A DNA stretch of 53,338 nt from JBGOUV01 sp041477815 (GTDB lineage: Bacteria > Acidobacteriota > Terriglobia > Bryobacterales > JACQDG01), in contig JBGOUV010000001.1 of assembly GCA_041477815.1 (NCBI GenBank), positions 1 through 53,338 of the forward strand. The letters run 5' to 3'. A program made the position numbers and the translations under genes. Within the stretch, counting starts at the first letter, position 1; each line of letters begins with the position of its first letter. Below the pieces are notes generated by a model. It saw nothing but the letters and a program-made list of their open reading frames with translations. It did not search any database and had not been told where the DNA came from. Below are positions 32,045-39,006 of the stretch, one piece after another.

Positions 32045-32453
32045 CCACGAGGTAGTCGAACGGTCCGTCGGTGAAGAACAGGATCTCAGTTTCCTGTTCG
32101 GCGGTGTACGGCCCGTGGCGCTCGTGTGGCGCCGCATAGAAGAACATTCCCGGCAGCGCCGGCCCCTCCGGCGACTGCAGTCTCCCTTTCAGAACATAGA
32201 TGGAGTGCCCGCAGGTGGTGTGGTAGTGGCGCGGCTCCCGGTATCCCTTGGGAAACTTCACCAGCGCCGTCATGGTGTTCTTGTCTTTGTGGTCATGCAG
32301 CAGCTTCTGCATCAGACCTGGCGGAGCCCCCGGAGGCTGGATGGCGGCCCACTGCAAGGTCTGGGTCTTCCAGGAAAAGGACTTCTGGCCTCCTGTTTGG
32401 GCCGCCATCAACAAGGCTGCGGTCAAGCCGACGACCCACTTCCCATGGTTCAC
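32031..32453 (-). CDS. Exported cupin-domain protein
   Basis: 140 residues from GTG 32453, chosen because GGGAGG stands five bases before it; a GTG two codons earlier is too close. VNHGKWVVGLTAALLMAAQTGGQ is a short signal peptide. The cupin core has FPKGYREPRHYHTTCGHSIYVLKG (two His and a later Glu-like position) and MFFYAAPHERHGPY. This resembles the DUF4437-like or ChrR-type cupins that bind a metal. Role unknown. It leads the minus-strand SGNH, lpt and rpoN series with a 14-base overlap to the SGNH gene. Confidence 0.72.
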   Translation of the reverse strand: MNHGKWVVGLTAALLMAAQTGGQKSFSWKTQTLQWAAIQPPGAPPGLMQKLLHDHKDKNTMTALVKFPKGYREPRHYHTTCGHSIYVLKGRLQSPEGPALPGMFFYAAPHERHGPYTAEQETEILFFTDGPFDYLVDDQK

Positions 32454-32565
32454 GGTCACCTCCCATTGGCCACTGCTCTCAGGCGTTCCCGGCAATTATA
32501 CTAGGGTCTTCGCCCCATACCCACTAATCCCGCGAGGCGCTAAGTTGGAATCACGGAGGGAGACC

Positions 32566-32775
32566 GTGGCCAGGCTCATCGGCTTCGCAGTGGTCATCAC
32601 CGGGTTCTGGTACTTCTTCTATCACAACCAGACCTGGCCCGCTCTCAGTCTGCTCCTAGGGGCCTTGTGGCTCTTGGTGCGCGAAGGCCGGCATCTGCTC
32701 CTCGAACGGCGCAACCAGCCCCGGGGGCGGCGTCGCGGAGTGGATCGCCCCGATCCCCTGGACCCTGTTGTATAA
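32566..32775 (+). CDS. Small membrane protein of unknown function
   Basis: 69 residues from GTG 32566 (MARLIGFAVVITGFWYFFYHNQTWPAL), behind a good GGAGGGAG. Two hydrophobic segments (LIGFAVVITGFWYFFY and ALSLLLGALWLLV) form a hairpin, followed by an Arg-rich cytoplasmic tail (REGRHLLLERRNQPRGRRRG). The family is not recognised. It precedes the beta-propeller gene by 25 bases, and the -10 of that gene overlaps its stop. Confidence 0.55.
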   Translation: MARLIGFAVVITGFWYFFYHNQTWPALSLLLGALWLLVREGRHLLLERRNQPRGRRRGVDRPDPLDPVV

Positions 32776-32800
32776 TTCGACCACCGCGATAGGAGGACCC

Positions 32801-33691
32801 ATGAAGGCACGCCGGCTGTTGTTCCTCGCCCTGTTTCTGGTCGTGTGGGGTCGAGCGGCCGACCTGGGCTACCAGCCGGTACCCGACTGGCCGCGTCTCC
32901 CGCCCGGCTGGAACTTCGGCGAAACCTCCGGCGTCGCGCTCGACTCCAGCGGTCATGTGTACGTCTTCAACCGCGGTCCTCACCCGCTCGTCGAGTTCGA
33001 CGCCGACGGCGCCTTCATCCGTTCTCTCGGCGAGGGGATGTTCGTCCGCACGCACGGCATCCGGCTCGACCGCAGCGACAACATCTGGGTGGTCGACGTG
33101 GACGGGCATTTCGTCGTCAAAATGAACCCCCAGGGCCGCGCCATTATGGTCCTGGGGCGCAAGGGACAGGCTGCGGCGGACCAGGTCAGCTTCAACCGCC
33201 CCACCGACGTGGCCTTTGGCGCCAACGGCGACGTCTACGTCTCCGACGGCTACGTCAACTCGCGCGTGGTGAAGTTCTCCAAAGAAGGGAAGTTCCTGCA
33301 GGAGTGGGGCCAGAAGGGCGCCGGGGAGGGCGAGTTCAACCTGGTCCACGCCGTAGCTGTTGACGCCCGCGGGCGTGTCTACGTCGGCGACCGCGAGAAC
33401 CGGCGCCTGCAGGTCTTCGACGCCAACGGCAAGTTCCTCGCCCAGTGGAAGCAGGCGGGTTCCCCGTGGGGCCTGGAAATCACCCCGGACCAGCGGCTCT
33501 ACGTAGCCGACGGATACGCCAACCGCGTCCTGCTGATGAACCTGGACGGGCAGGTGCTGGGCAGCCTGGGCGGTCCGGGTAAGCTGCCCGGCCAGTTCGC
33601 CTTCGTCCACTCTCTCGCCGTCAGCAAGGGCGGCGACATCTACACCGCCGAGATTCTCAACTGGCGGGCCCAAAAATTCGTGAAGCGATAG
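32801..33691 (+). CDS. Exported NHL-repeat beta-propeller protein
   Basis: 296 residues from ATG 32801 behind AGGAGGA. Signal peptide MKARRLLFLALFLVVWGRA. NHL repeats follow: GVALDSSGHVYVFNRGPHPLVEFDADG, GIRLDRSDNIWVVDVDGHFVVKM, DVAFGANGDVYVSDGYVNSRVVKFSKEG, AVAVDARGRVYVGDRENRRLQVFDANG and SLAVSKGGDIYTAEILNWRAQKF. The spacing suits a six-bladed propeller, and it is close to peptidyl-alpha-hydroxyglycine lyase-like proteins. A likely scaffold or lyase outside the cell; substrate unknown. TATAAT at 32771-32776 is a probable -10. A second propeller gene follows nine bases later. Confidence 0.82.
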   Translation: MKARRLLFLALFLVVWGRAADLGYQPVPDWPRLPPGWNFGETSGVALDSSGHVYVFNRGPHPLVEFDADGAFIRSLGEGMFVRTHGIRLDRSDNIWVVDVDGHFVVKMNPQGRAIMVLGRKGQAAADQVSFNRPTDVAFGANGDVYVSDGYVNSRVVKFSKEGKFLQEWGQKGAGEGEFNLVHAVAVDARGRVYVGDRENRRLQVFDANGKFLAQWKQAGSPWGLEITPDQRLYVADGYANRVLLMNLDGQVLGSLGGPGKLPGQFAFVHSLAVSKGGDIYTAEILNWRAQKFVKR

Positions 33692-33699
33692 GAGGTTTC

Positions 33700-34449
33700 A
33701 TGATCACCCGACGCAACTTTCTCGCCTCCCTCGCCGCTGCCCGCCTGGCCGCGGCAGCCGTGGAGGACAAAGAAAAAGTCCCGGTTGTTGCCAAGCGCGT
33801 GGAAAAAGCCTTCCAGGCGCCCGGCAAGATGCCCAACGGCCTGCAGTGCATGGCCGACGGCCTCTGGATCCTCAACCAAGAGGATCCCAACAAGGCGCAC
33901 AAGGTCCGCTACGAGGACGGCAAGGTGCTGGCCGAGATCCAGACTGAGTCCATCCACGGCAGCGGCATCACCTACGGCAACGGCGCTCTATGGATTGCCT
34001 CGACCTATGGACTCAAGACCCTCAAAGTGAATCCCAAGACGGGCCAGACCTTGAAGTCCTTCGACACGCCGGGCGCGGGCCTGCCAAAATGGGGCAAGCC
34101 GACGCGTCCCTCGGGCGCCCACGGCCTGGAGTGGGTCGACGGCAAGTATTGGATCGCCGTGCCCCCGGCGGTCACCATCTACCTGATCGAGCCGGAGACC
34201 GGTAAGGTCGTCCGCAGCATCCCGGCCCCGGGCAACCGTCCCCACGGCATCGCCTGGGATAACGGCTACCTGTGGTGCGTCGAGTCCAACGACCGGGCCA
34301 TCTATAAGATGGACCCCGAGGACGGGCGTTTGCTGGCCAAGGTCCAGTTGTCGAAGGACGACCCCGAGCCGCACGGGTTCTCCATGTGGAAGGGCGCGAT
34401 GTGGTACTCGGACGCGGGGGGAAGCCGGTGGGTATGCCGGCTGGTGTAG
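33700..34449 (+). CDS. Tat-exported beta-propeller (YncE/SMP-30-like) protein
   Basis: 249 residues. ATG 33700 follows GGAGG, and ITRRNFLASLAAARLAAAA is a Tat leader. Repeated strands such as GLQCMADGLWILNQEDPNKAHKV, GITYGNGALWIASTYGLKTLKVNPKTG, GLEWVDGKYWIAVPPAVTIYLIEPETG and GIAWDNGYLWCVESNDRAIYKMDPEDG show a beta-propeller of about five blades. Relatives include glutamine cyclotransferase-like and lactonase-like proteins. It lies nine bases after the NHL protein and is most likely co-transcribed. Enzymatic activity cannot be inferred. Confidence 0.77.
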   Translation: MITRRNFLASLAAARLAAAAVEDKEKVPVVAKRVEKAFQAPGKMPNGLQCMADGLWILNQEDPNKAHKVRYEDGKVLAEIQTESIHGSGITYGNGALWIASTYGLKTLKVNPKTGQTLKSFDTPGAGLPKWGKPTRPSGAHGLEWVDGKYWIAVPPAVTIYLIEPETGKVVRSIPAPGNRPHGIAWDNGYLWCVESNDRAIYKMDPEDGRLLAKVQLSKDDPEPHGFSMWKGAMWYSDAGGSRWVCRLV

Positions 34450-34867
34450 GCCAAGGCGAGACCGCGTCAGACGGAAGTTTGCGCGCTCTTGGCCACCGCC
34501 CAAGTGACCATGGCCGCGCTCCGAACAGTCGGCAAGCTGACCGGCGGCCTTGGTGCACCGAGTGGTTCCGCTACCCGCGGTCCCTGAACAGCCCGCCGGT
34601 GACCGCGTTCTCCCGGGCAGGTTGCGATTTCTGCATCCCAAGTGGGTGTCAGGACATCTGTTCAGGTGTGTCGGTGTCGCTACCAGCGGCAGCCCCTGGA
34701 GGACTCGTTAATAGCTGGGTCAGTGGTCGTCCTCGGCGCCCGGCGGTCTCGGTGGCGGACCCGAGAAGAGCGGCTGGCGCACGGGCTGTGGAAGGCTGGT
34801 CATTCTGTCATCTTGCTGTTTCCGAACGAGGAGGTGGGAGCCAGGCAGTCTAGAAGAAGACATTGCG
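34450..34867 (+). other. 418-base stretch without a supported gene
   Basis: Between the propeller gene and the riboswitch no ORF has both a ribosome-binding site and a recognisable domain. One frame (34642-34914) contains VVVLGARRSRWRTREERLAHG and GHSVILLFPNEEVG, which look protein-like, but it runs into the riboswitch and has no homology I know. It may be a decayed remnant and must hold the promoter of the riboswitch transcript. Confidence 0.4.
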
Positions 34868-34990
34868 GTTTCGAATGCCGAACTCAAGCCATTGAGGCGG
34901 GGGAACCAAGTTAGTCGGGGCGCAGTCCGGTTCGCCGGACCGGGTACTTTCGAGCCCTAGCCCGTCAGCTAACCTCGCAGGCGAATTTGA
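34868..34990 (+). ncRNA. c-di-AMP riboswitch (ydaO-yuaA leader)
   Basis: The 3' part CCGTCAGCTAACCTCGCAGG (34958-34977) is the near-invariant end of the ydaO class. Upstream are GGCGGGGGAACCA (34896-34908) and GGGGCGCAGTCC, matching the GGGGGACC and GGGGTGAATCC segments. Between them GTCCGG TTCG CCGGAC forms a perfect variable hairpin, followed by GGGTACTTTCGAGCCC. The order agrees with the c-di-AMP-binding pseudo-symmetric fold. Such riboswitches usually turn genes off when c-di-AMP is high. The next gene is a KimA-like transporter, the expected target. Confidence 0.85.
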
Positions 34991-34994
34991 AGGT

Positions 34995-35015
34995 CACCCT
35001 GCTCCAAACAGGGTG
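34995..35015 (+). promoter_or_regulatory. Hairpin between riboswitch and start codon
   Basis: CACCCTG (34995-35001) and CAGGGTG (35009-35015) form a perfect 7-bp stem just before the AAGGAAG ribosome-binding site. It has no T-run. It may be the expression platform of the riboswitch, acting on translation or as an early terminator. Confidence 0.45.
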
Positions 35016-35030
35016 GAAAGGAAGACTTCT

Positions 35031-37316
35031 ATGTCAAGCACGGATGCGCGCATGACGACCAAAGTCGTGGTCGCTACGACCGTCATGCTCTCTTTTATTT
35101 CCTTCTGGCGCGCGGCGGCGATCGTACTGAATGATCTCGCTTCGACGGCCTACTACATCGGTGGGATCTCCGAAACTGCGATCGGCAAAGCAGCGCCCTG
35201 GTTTGTCCTGGCCATCATGCTGTTCTCCTACGCGGTGCGGGCGGTTTACATCGAAAGCTGCAGCATGTTTGTCCGGGGCGGAGTATACCGGGTTGTACAG
35301 GAGGCCCTGGGCGGCACCATGGCGAAGCTCTCCGTGTCGGCTCTCATGTTTGACTACATCCTGACAGGTCCGATCAGCGCCGTCAGCGCCGGCCTGTACC
35401 TGGGTGGACTGATCAACGAGGTGGCGGAATCCCTGCACCTGAGCACGGCCCAGGTTCCGACCCGGGCCTTCGCCGTGGCGTTTGCGGTGGTGGTGACCAT
35501 CTACTTCTGGCGGAAGAATATCATAGGCATCCCGGAGTCCAGCCAGAAGGCGTTGCAGATCATGCAGGTCACGACGGTCATGGTTGTAATACTGATCGCC
35601 TGGTGCCTGCTCACCATCTTCCGGAACGGATATCAGCCGGTGCCGACCCCGGTAATGGCCCACCTGCACTTCAGCGAGAACGCCCTGGGGTGGCTCCGCG
35701 GTACTGTCGCCCCGCTGATTCCGGCTCTTGCGATTCTTATCGGCCTGGGTCATTCGCTGCTGGCCATGAGCGGCGAGGAGAGCATGGCCCAGGTTTACCG
35801 CGAAATCGCGCACCCCAAACTGAAGAACTTGGAGCGCGCGGGCTTCGTGATATTCCTCTACAGCCTGCTGTTCACCTCGCTGGTTTCCTTCTTCGCGGTC
35901 ATGATCATTCCAGACGCGGAGCGCGGCAAGCATCTGGACAACCTCATCGGCGGACTCGCCATGTTCCTGGCCGGACCCCTGCCGCTTCGACTGCTGTTCC
36001 ATGGCTTCGTGGTGCTGGCGGGCACTCTGATCCTGGCGGGCGCTGTGAATACGTCGATCATCGGGTCCAACGGTGTGCTGAATCGGGTCTCCGAGGATGG
36101 GGTCCTGCCCGACTGGTTCCGCCACCCGCACTCCAGGTTTGGAACTACGCACCGGTTGATCAACCTGGTCACGCTTCTGCAAGTCGCCACCATTCTCATC
36201 AGCCGGGGCAATGTCTACCTGCTGGGTGAGGCCTACGCTTTCGGGGTGATGTGGAGCTTCGCCCTCAAGGCGCTCTCGGTGCTGGTCCTGCGCTACAAAC
36301 GGCCGGAAGGGCGGGAATGGAAGGTGCCGCTGAACTTCCGGTTGGGAAGCCTCGAGATACCGGTCGGCCTGGGACTGATCACCACGGCTCTGTTTGCGCT
36401 CGCCACCATCAACGTGCTCACGAAGAAAACTGCGACGTTGTCCGGGCTGGGATTTACCCTGATTTTCTTCCTGACTTTCCAGCTTTCGGAATGGCATCAC
36501 CGCCGGCGCCGGTCGGCGTGGGCACCGGAAATGGAAAAGTTCCGCGTCGAGGTGGCAGAGGGTGTCTCGCTCGGGTCGGTAGGAGCAAGGCCCGGCAACG
36601 TCCTGGTCGGCGTTCGGAATCCCCATCGGCTGGATCACTTGTGGCAGGCTCTCGAAAAGACCGACACGGCCAAGGTGGACCTCGTGGCGCTGGCGGTCCG
36701 GCGGATCGATCCGGCGGGGTCGGGCGAATACGACCTCCACCCCGGTCAGCTCTTTGCCGACGACGAAACCCGGCTGTTCAGCAAGGTCGTGTCGCTCGCG
36801 GAGAAGGCAGGCAAGCCAGTCAAATTGCTGACGGTTTCGGGCCCCGATCCCAACCTGGTCCTGGTGCAGGTTGCACAAAGGCTGGAGTCGTCGAAGATCA
36901 TGGCCGGCCGGTCAGGCAAACTGAGCGCGGATGAGCAGGCGCGGCTGGTAGGACTGGCCTGGGAACGACTCGCCGAGCCCCGCCCAGCGCTCTCCTTTGA
37001 GATCGTCTCTCCGGGAGAGGCGTCGCGATTCTACAACCTCGGTCCGCATCCCCCCCGGCTCTGGCCCGAGGATGTCGAACTGGCCCACCGGATGTGGCTG
37101 GGGCTGAGCGATCGATTTGGGGTCAGGCTGCATCACCGGGATGTCGTCGGGGTCGCTCTCCGGCGGATGGCCGAAGACCTGCGATCCAACCGTGCCGCGG
37201 AGGTTGCAGAGGCCCTGAACCTGGAACTGGAAACCCGGCAACCGGCGGGGCCGGTCGAGGAGCGAGTCGCGCCCGAAACCGGTTCACACGGCGGTGCTGT
37301 CGTGGAACCGCCATGA
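35031..37316 (+). CDS. APC-superfamily transporter, KimA-like, with cytoplasmic C-terminal domain
   Basis: 761 residues from ATG 35031 behind AGGAAG; GTG 35013 lies within the hairpin and is less likely. About 12 membrane helices cover residues 15-490, opening MLSFISFWRAAAIVLNDLASTAYYIGGI, with LSVSALMFDYILTGPISAVSAGLYLGG and LIGLGHSLLAMSGEESMAQVYRE typical of amino acid-polyamine-organocation carriers. About 270 residues form a soluble C-terminal domain, starting with NVLVGVRNPHRLDHLWQALEKT, which resembles a universal-stress-protein fold. KimA, the former YdaO, imports potassium and is controlled by c-di-AMP in Firmicutes. The upstream c-di-AMP riboswitch supports the same role here, although amino acid transport cannot be excluded. 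Confidence 0.83.
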   Translation: MSSTDARMTTKVVVATTVMLSFISFWRAAAIVLNDLASTAYYIGGISETAIGKAAPWFVLAIMLFSYAVRAVYIESCSMFVRGGVYRVVQEALGGTMAKLSVSALMFDYILTGPISAVSAGLYLGGLINEVAESLHLSTAQVPTRAFAVAFAVVVTIYFWRKNIIGIPESSQKALQIMQVTTVMVVILIAWCLLTIFRNGYQPVPTPVMAHLHFSENALGWLRGTVAPLIPALAILIGLGHSLLAMSGEESMAQVYREIAHPKLKNLERAGFVIFLYSLLFTSLVSFFAVMIIPDAERGKHLDNLIGGLAMFLAGPLPLRLLFHGFVVLAGTLILAGAVNTSIIGSNGVLNRVSEDGVLPDWFRHPHSRFGTTHRLINLVTLLQVATILISRGNVYLLGEAYAFGVMWSFALKALSVLVLRYKRPEGREWKVPLNFRLGSLEIPVGLGLITTALFALATINVLTKKTATLSGLGFTLIFFLTFQLSEWHHRRRRSAWAPEMEKFRVEVAEGVSLGSVGARPGNVLVGVRNPHRLDHLWQALEKTDTAKVDLVALAVRRIDPAGSGEYDLHPGQLFADDETRLFSKVVSLAEKAGKPVKLLTVSGPDPNLVLVQVAQRLESSKIMAGRSGKLSADEQARLVGLAWERLAEPRPALSFEIVSPGEASRFYNLGPHPPRLWPEDVELAHRMWLGLSDRFGVRLHHRDVVGVALRRMAEDLRSNRAAEVAEALNLELETRQPAGPVEERVAPETGSHGGAVVEPP

Positions 37317-37545
37317 AATGCGGCCGTCTTCCACGCACCTGCCGGTCTGCGGCTCGCGCAGCGTTCCAAGCACGAACTGCGGGGCGACGGACGACGTCCT
37401 GCGGCGGGCGGAGACGGCCAGTATTTGCGGTGCCGACCGGCACATTCTGAGCGATCCGCCGTAGGTTGGGGGGGGCCGGGCAATTCACCTCCAAGACACC
37501 AAGAAAACCAGGATTCTTGGTGTCGTGGGTGGTGAATTGCGGCGG
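37284..37545. other. Gap between transporter and small membrane ORF; possible tiny ORF
   Basis: On the minus strand 37445-37284 encodes 53 residues beginning MCRSAPQILAVSARRR and ending DGRISWRFHDSTAV, overlapping the transporter end by 33 bases. It reads protein-like but has no clear ribosome-binding site or known domain. The rest of this gap holds the hairpin at 37480-37540. Confidence 0.2.
37480..37540. terminator. Two-stage hairpin between convergent genes
   Basis: GCAATTCACC (37480-37489) pairs with GGTGAATTGC (37531-37540), and inside it GACACCAAGAA (37495-37505) pairs with TTCTTGGTGTC (37514-37524). Its GACACCAA core is shared with the long inverted repeat at 13873-13997. It lies between the transporter and the minus-strand ORF at 37546, as a bidirectional terminator would. 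Confidence 0.5.
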
Positions 37546-37713
37546 TTACGTTCTGGCCAGGTTCACTCGCACCGGTTGCTCCACCACGGGCGCCACCGGC
37601 CCACCCGCCTGGACCGTGCTCTTCCCGACGTAGTACCCCGCCCAAAAGAAGACACAAAACATCACCGCCAGCAGGCCCACTACCATCAGCGACTCTCGGA
37701 TGTTTCGCAGCAA
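37546..37713 (-). CDS. Short single-pass membrane protein (candidate)
   Basis: 55 residues from TTG 37713, or 46 from ATG 37686. It contains one strong membrane helix, LMVVGLLAVMFCVFFWAGYYVG, after a short basic segment (LRNIRES). A periplasmic or cytoplasmic tail with Pro and Val follows (GGPVAPVVEQPVRVNLART). The amphipathic-then-hydrophobic pattern and stop just before a hairpin favour a real gene. No clear ribosome-binding site is seen and no family is recognised. Confidence 0.45.
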   Translation of the reverse strand: MLRNIRESLMVVGLLAVMFCVFFWAGYYVGKSTVQAGGPVAPVVEQPVRVNLART

Positions 37714-37796
37714 GATCTGTATTCTGCCCCGACCCGCCGCCCCTCTTCAATAGCTCTGGCGACTCAGTACCAACCGGGCGCCTACCCAGTACGAAA

Positions 37797-38867
37797 CTAG
37801 GCCACCGCCTGGGCCACCGCCGCCGACACCCGCTTCCGGAAGTCGGTCTTTTCGTTGACCTCGGGCCGGTTGGTGAAGAGCACGAAAACGATCTGGCGGC
37901 CGGGGTCGGCCCAGCACAGCGTCCCCGTCGCCCCGCCGTGGCCGAACATCGCCGCCGGCGACCCGTCGTAGAACGCTCCCGCGCCTACCTTCCACCCCAG
38001 CCCCCACGGGGTGTTCAGGCCCTTGTTCTGGTCGCTCACCATGGCCTTCGCAGTCTCGGGTCGCAGGACCGGTTTGCCCGCGTCCAGCATCGCTTCCAGC
38101 GCCCGGGCGATGTCCCCCACCGTGGTGTGCATCCCGCCCCACGGCGTCCCTAGGGTGCGCCAGTACGGGCTGTTCCAGTGCCAGGCCCGGTCGGCCTCCG
38201 TCTGCGGCACATCGCCCACCAGAGGCAGGTCCACCTGGACCGTATCCTCGATCCGGTTCTTGCCGAGTCCCATGGAGCTGCGGCTCATGCCCAGGGGCGC
38301 GAAGATCTCCTCTTGCAGAAAGGCGTCCAGTTTCTGCCCGGTGGTGCGCTCCAGGATCTCGGCCGCCAGCAGGATGCCCATGCTCTGATACGACACCTTC
38401 GTCCCCGCCGGAAACAGCAGCGGCGTCCGCAGCGTGCCGGCTACAAAGTCTTTCAGAGGGGCCTGCCGCTTCCGCAACTCGAGATTGTCAGGCAGCATGT
38501 CCGGCAGGCCGGAGGCATGGCACAGGAGCTGCCGCACCGTGATCTTCTCCCGGGCGTCCCCCTTGAAATCCGGCAGATACTTCGTCACGGGGTCTTCCAG
38601 CCGCACCCGGCCCCGCTCCACCAGCTTCATGAATCCCATGACCGTGATGGGTTTGGAGATCGAAGCCACCAGAAATACGGTGTCCGGCCGGCACTCGGGG
38701 GCGGCCGGATCCCGGCGCAGCCTTCCGTAGCTGCGCTCTACGGCCACCATCCCGTTCCGCGCCACCAGCAACGCCGCCGCACCCAGCTTCCCGTCGGCCA
38801 CCTCCTGGTCCAGCAGCCGGCAGGCGGAACCCAGCTTCTCCGGCGTAAACCCCGCCTTCTCAGCCAT
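37797..38867 (-). CDS. Class C beta-lactamase-family serine hydrolase
   Basis: 356 residues from ATG 38867, with GGAGG just upstream. SxxK is SISK in FLVASISKPITVMG, the second motif is YQS in KVSYQSMGILL, and the third is HGG in FGHGGATGTLCWADP. It lacks an obvious signal peptide, unlike its paralog at 19193-20311. The two share long stretches, including LPDMLPDNLELRKRQAPL-type and PYWRTLGTPWGGMHTT-type segments. Probably an esterase or peptidase rather than a resistance enzyme. It is divergent from the TonB-receptor-like gene. Confidence 0.86.
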   Translation of the reverse strand: MAEKAGFTPEKLGSACRLLDQEVADGKLGAAALLVARNGMVAVERSYGRLRRDPAAPECRPDTVFLVASISKPITVMGFMKLVERGRVRLEDPVTKYLPDFKGDAREKITVRQLLCHASGLPDMLPDNLELRKRQAPLKDFVAGTLRTPLLFPAGTKVSYQSMGILLAAEILERTTGQKLDAFLQEEIFAPLGMSRSSMGLGKNRIEDTVQVDLPLVGDVPQTEADRAWHWNSPYWRTLGTPWGGMHTTVGDIARALEAMLDAGKPVLRPETAKAMVSDQNKGLNTPWGLGWKVGAGAFYDGSPAAMFGHGGATGTLCWADPGRQIVFVLFTNRPEVNEKTDFRKRVSAAVAQAVA

Positions 38868-39006
38868 ACCCCTCCGCAGCTCTCGCATAACCCCGGAGTA
38901 TACCTTAGGTCATATGACTCTAGAAATACGGCGAAATGCCGAAGACAAATAAGAACCTCAGCGGTTTGAAAAGCAACGCCTGTTTGCCTCAACCTAAAGA
39001 AACCAT

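Noticed and set aside
35034..36878. 614-residue minus-strand frame opposite the transporter
   Set aside because: Low-complexity Gln/His/Asp/Arg composition; the transporter on the plus strand has helices, a ribosome-binding site and a riboswitch.
38909..38918. GTCATATGAC palindrome between the serine hydrolase and receptor genes
   Set aside because: Only ten bases long and centred on a common NdeI-type hexamer; too short to claim as an operator.
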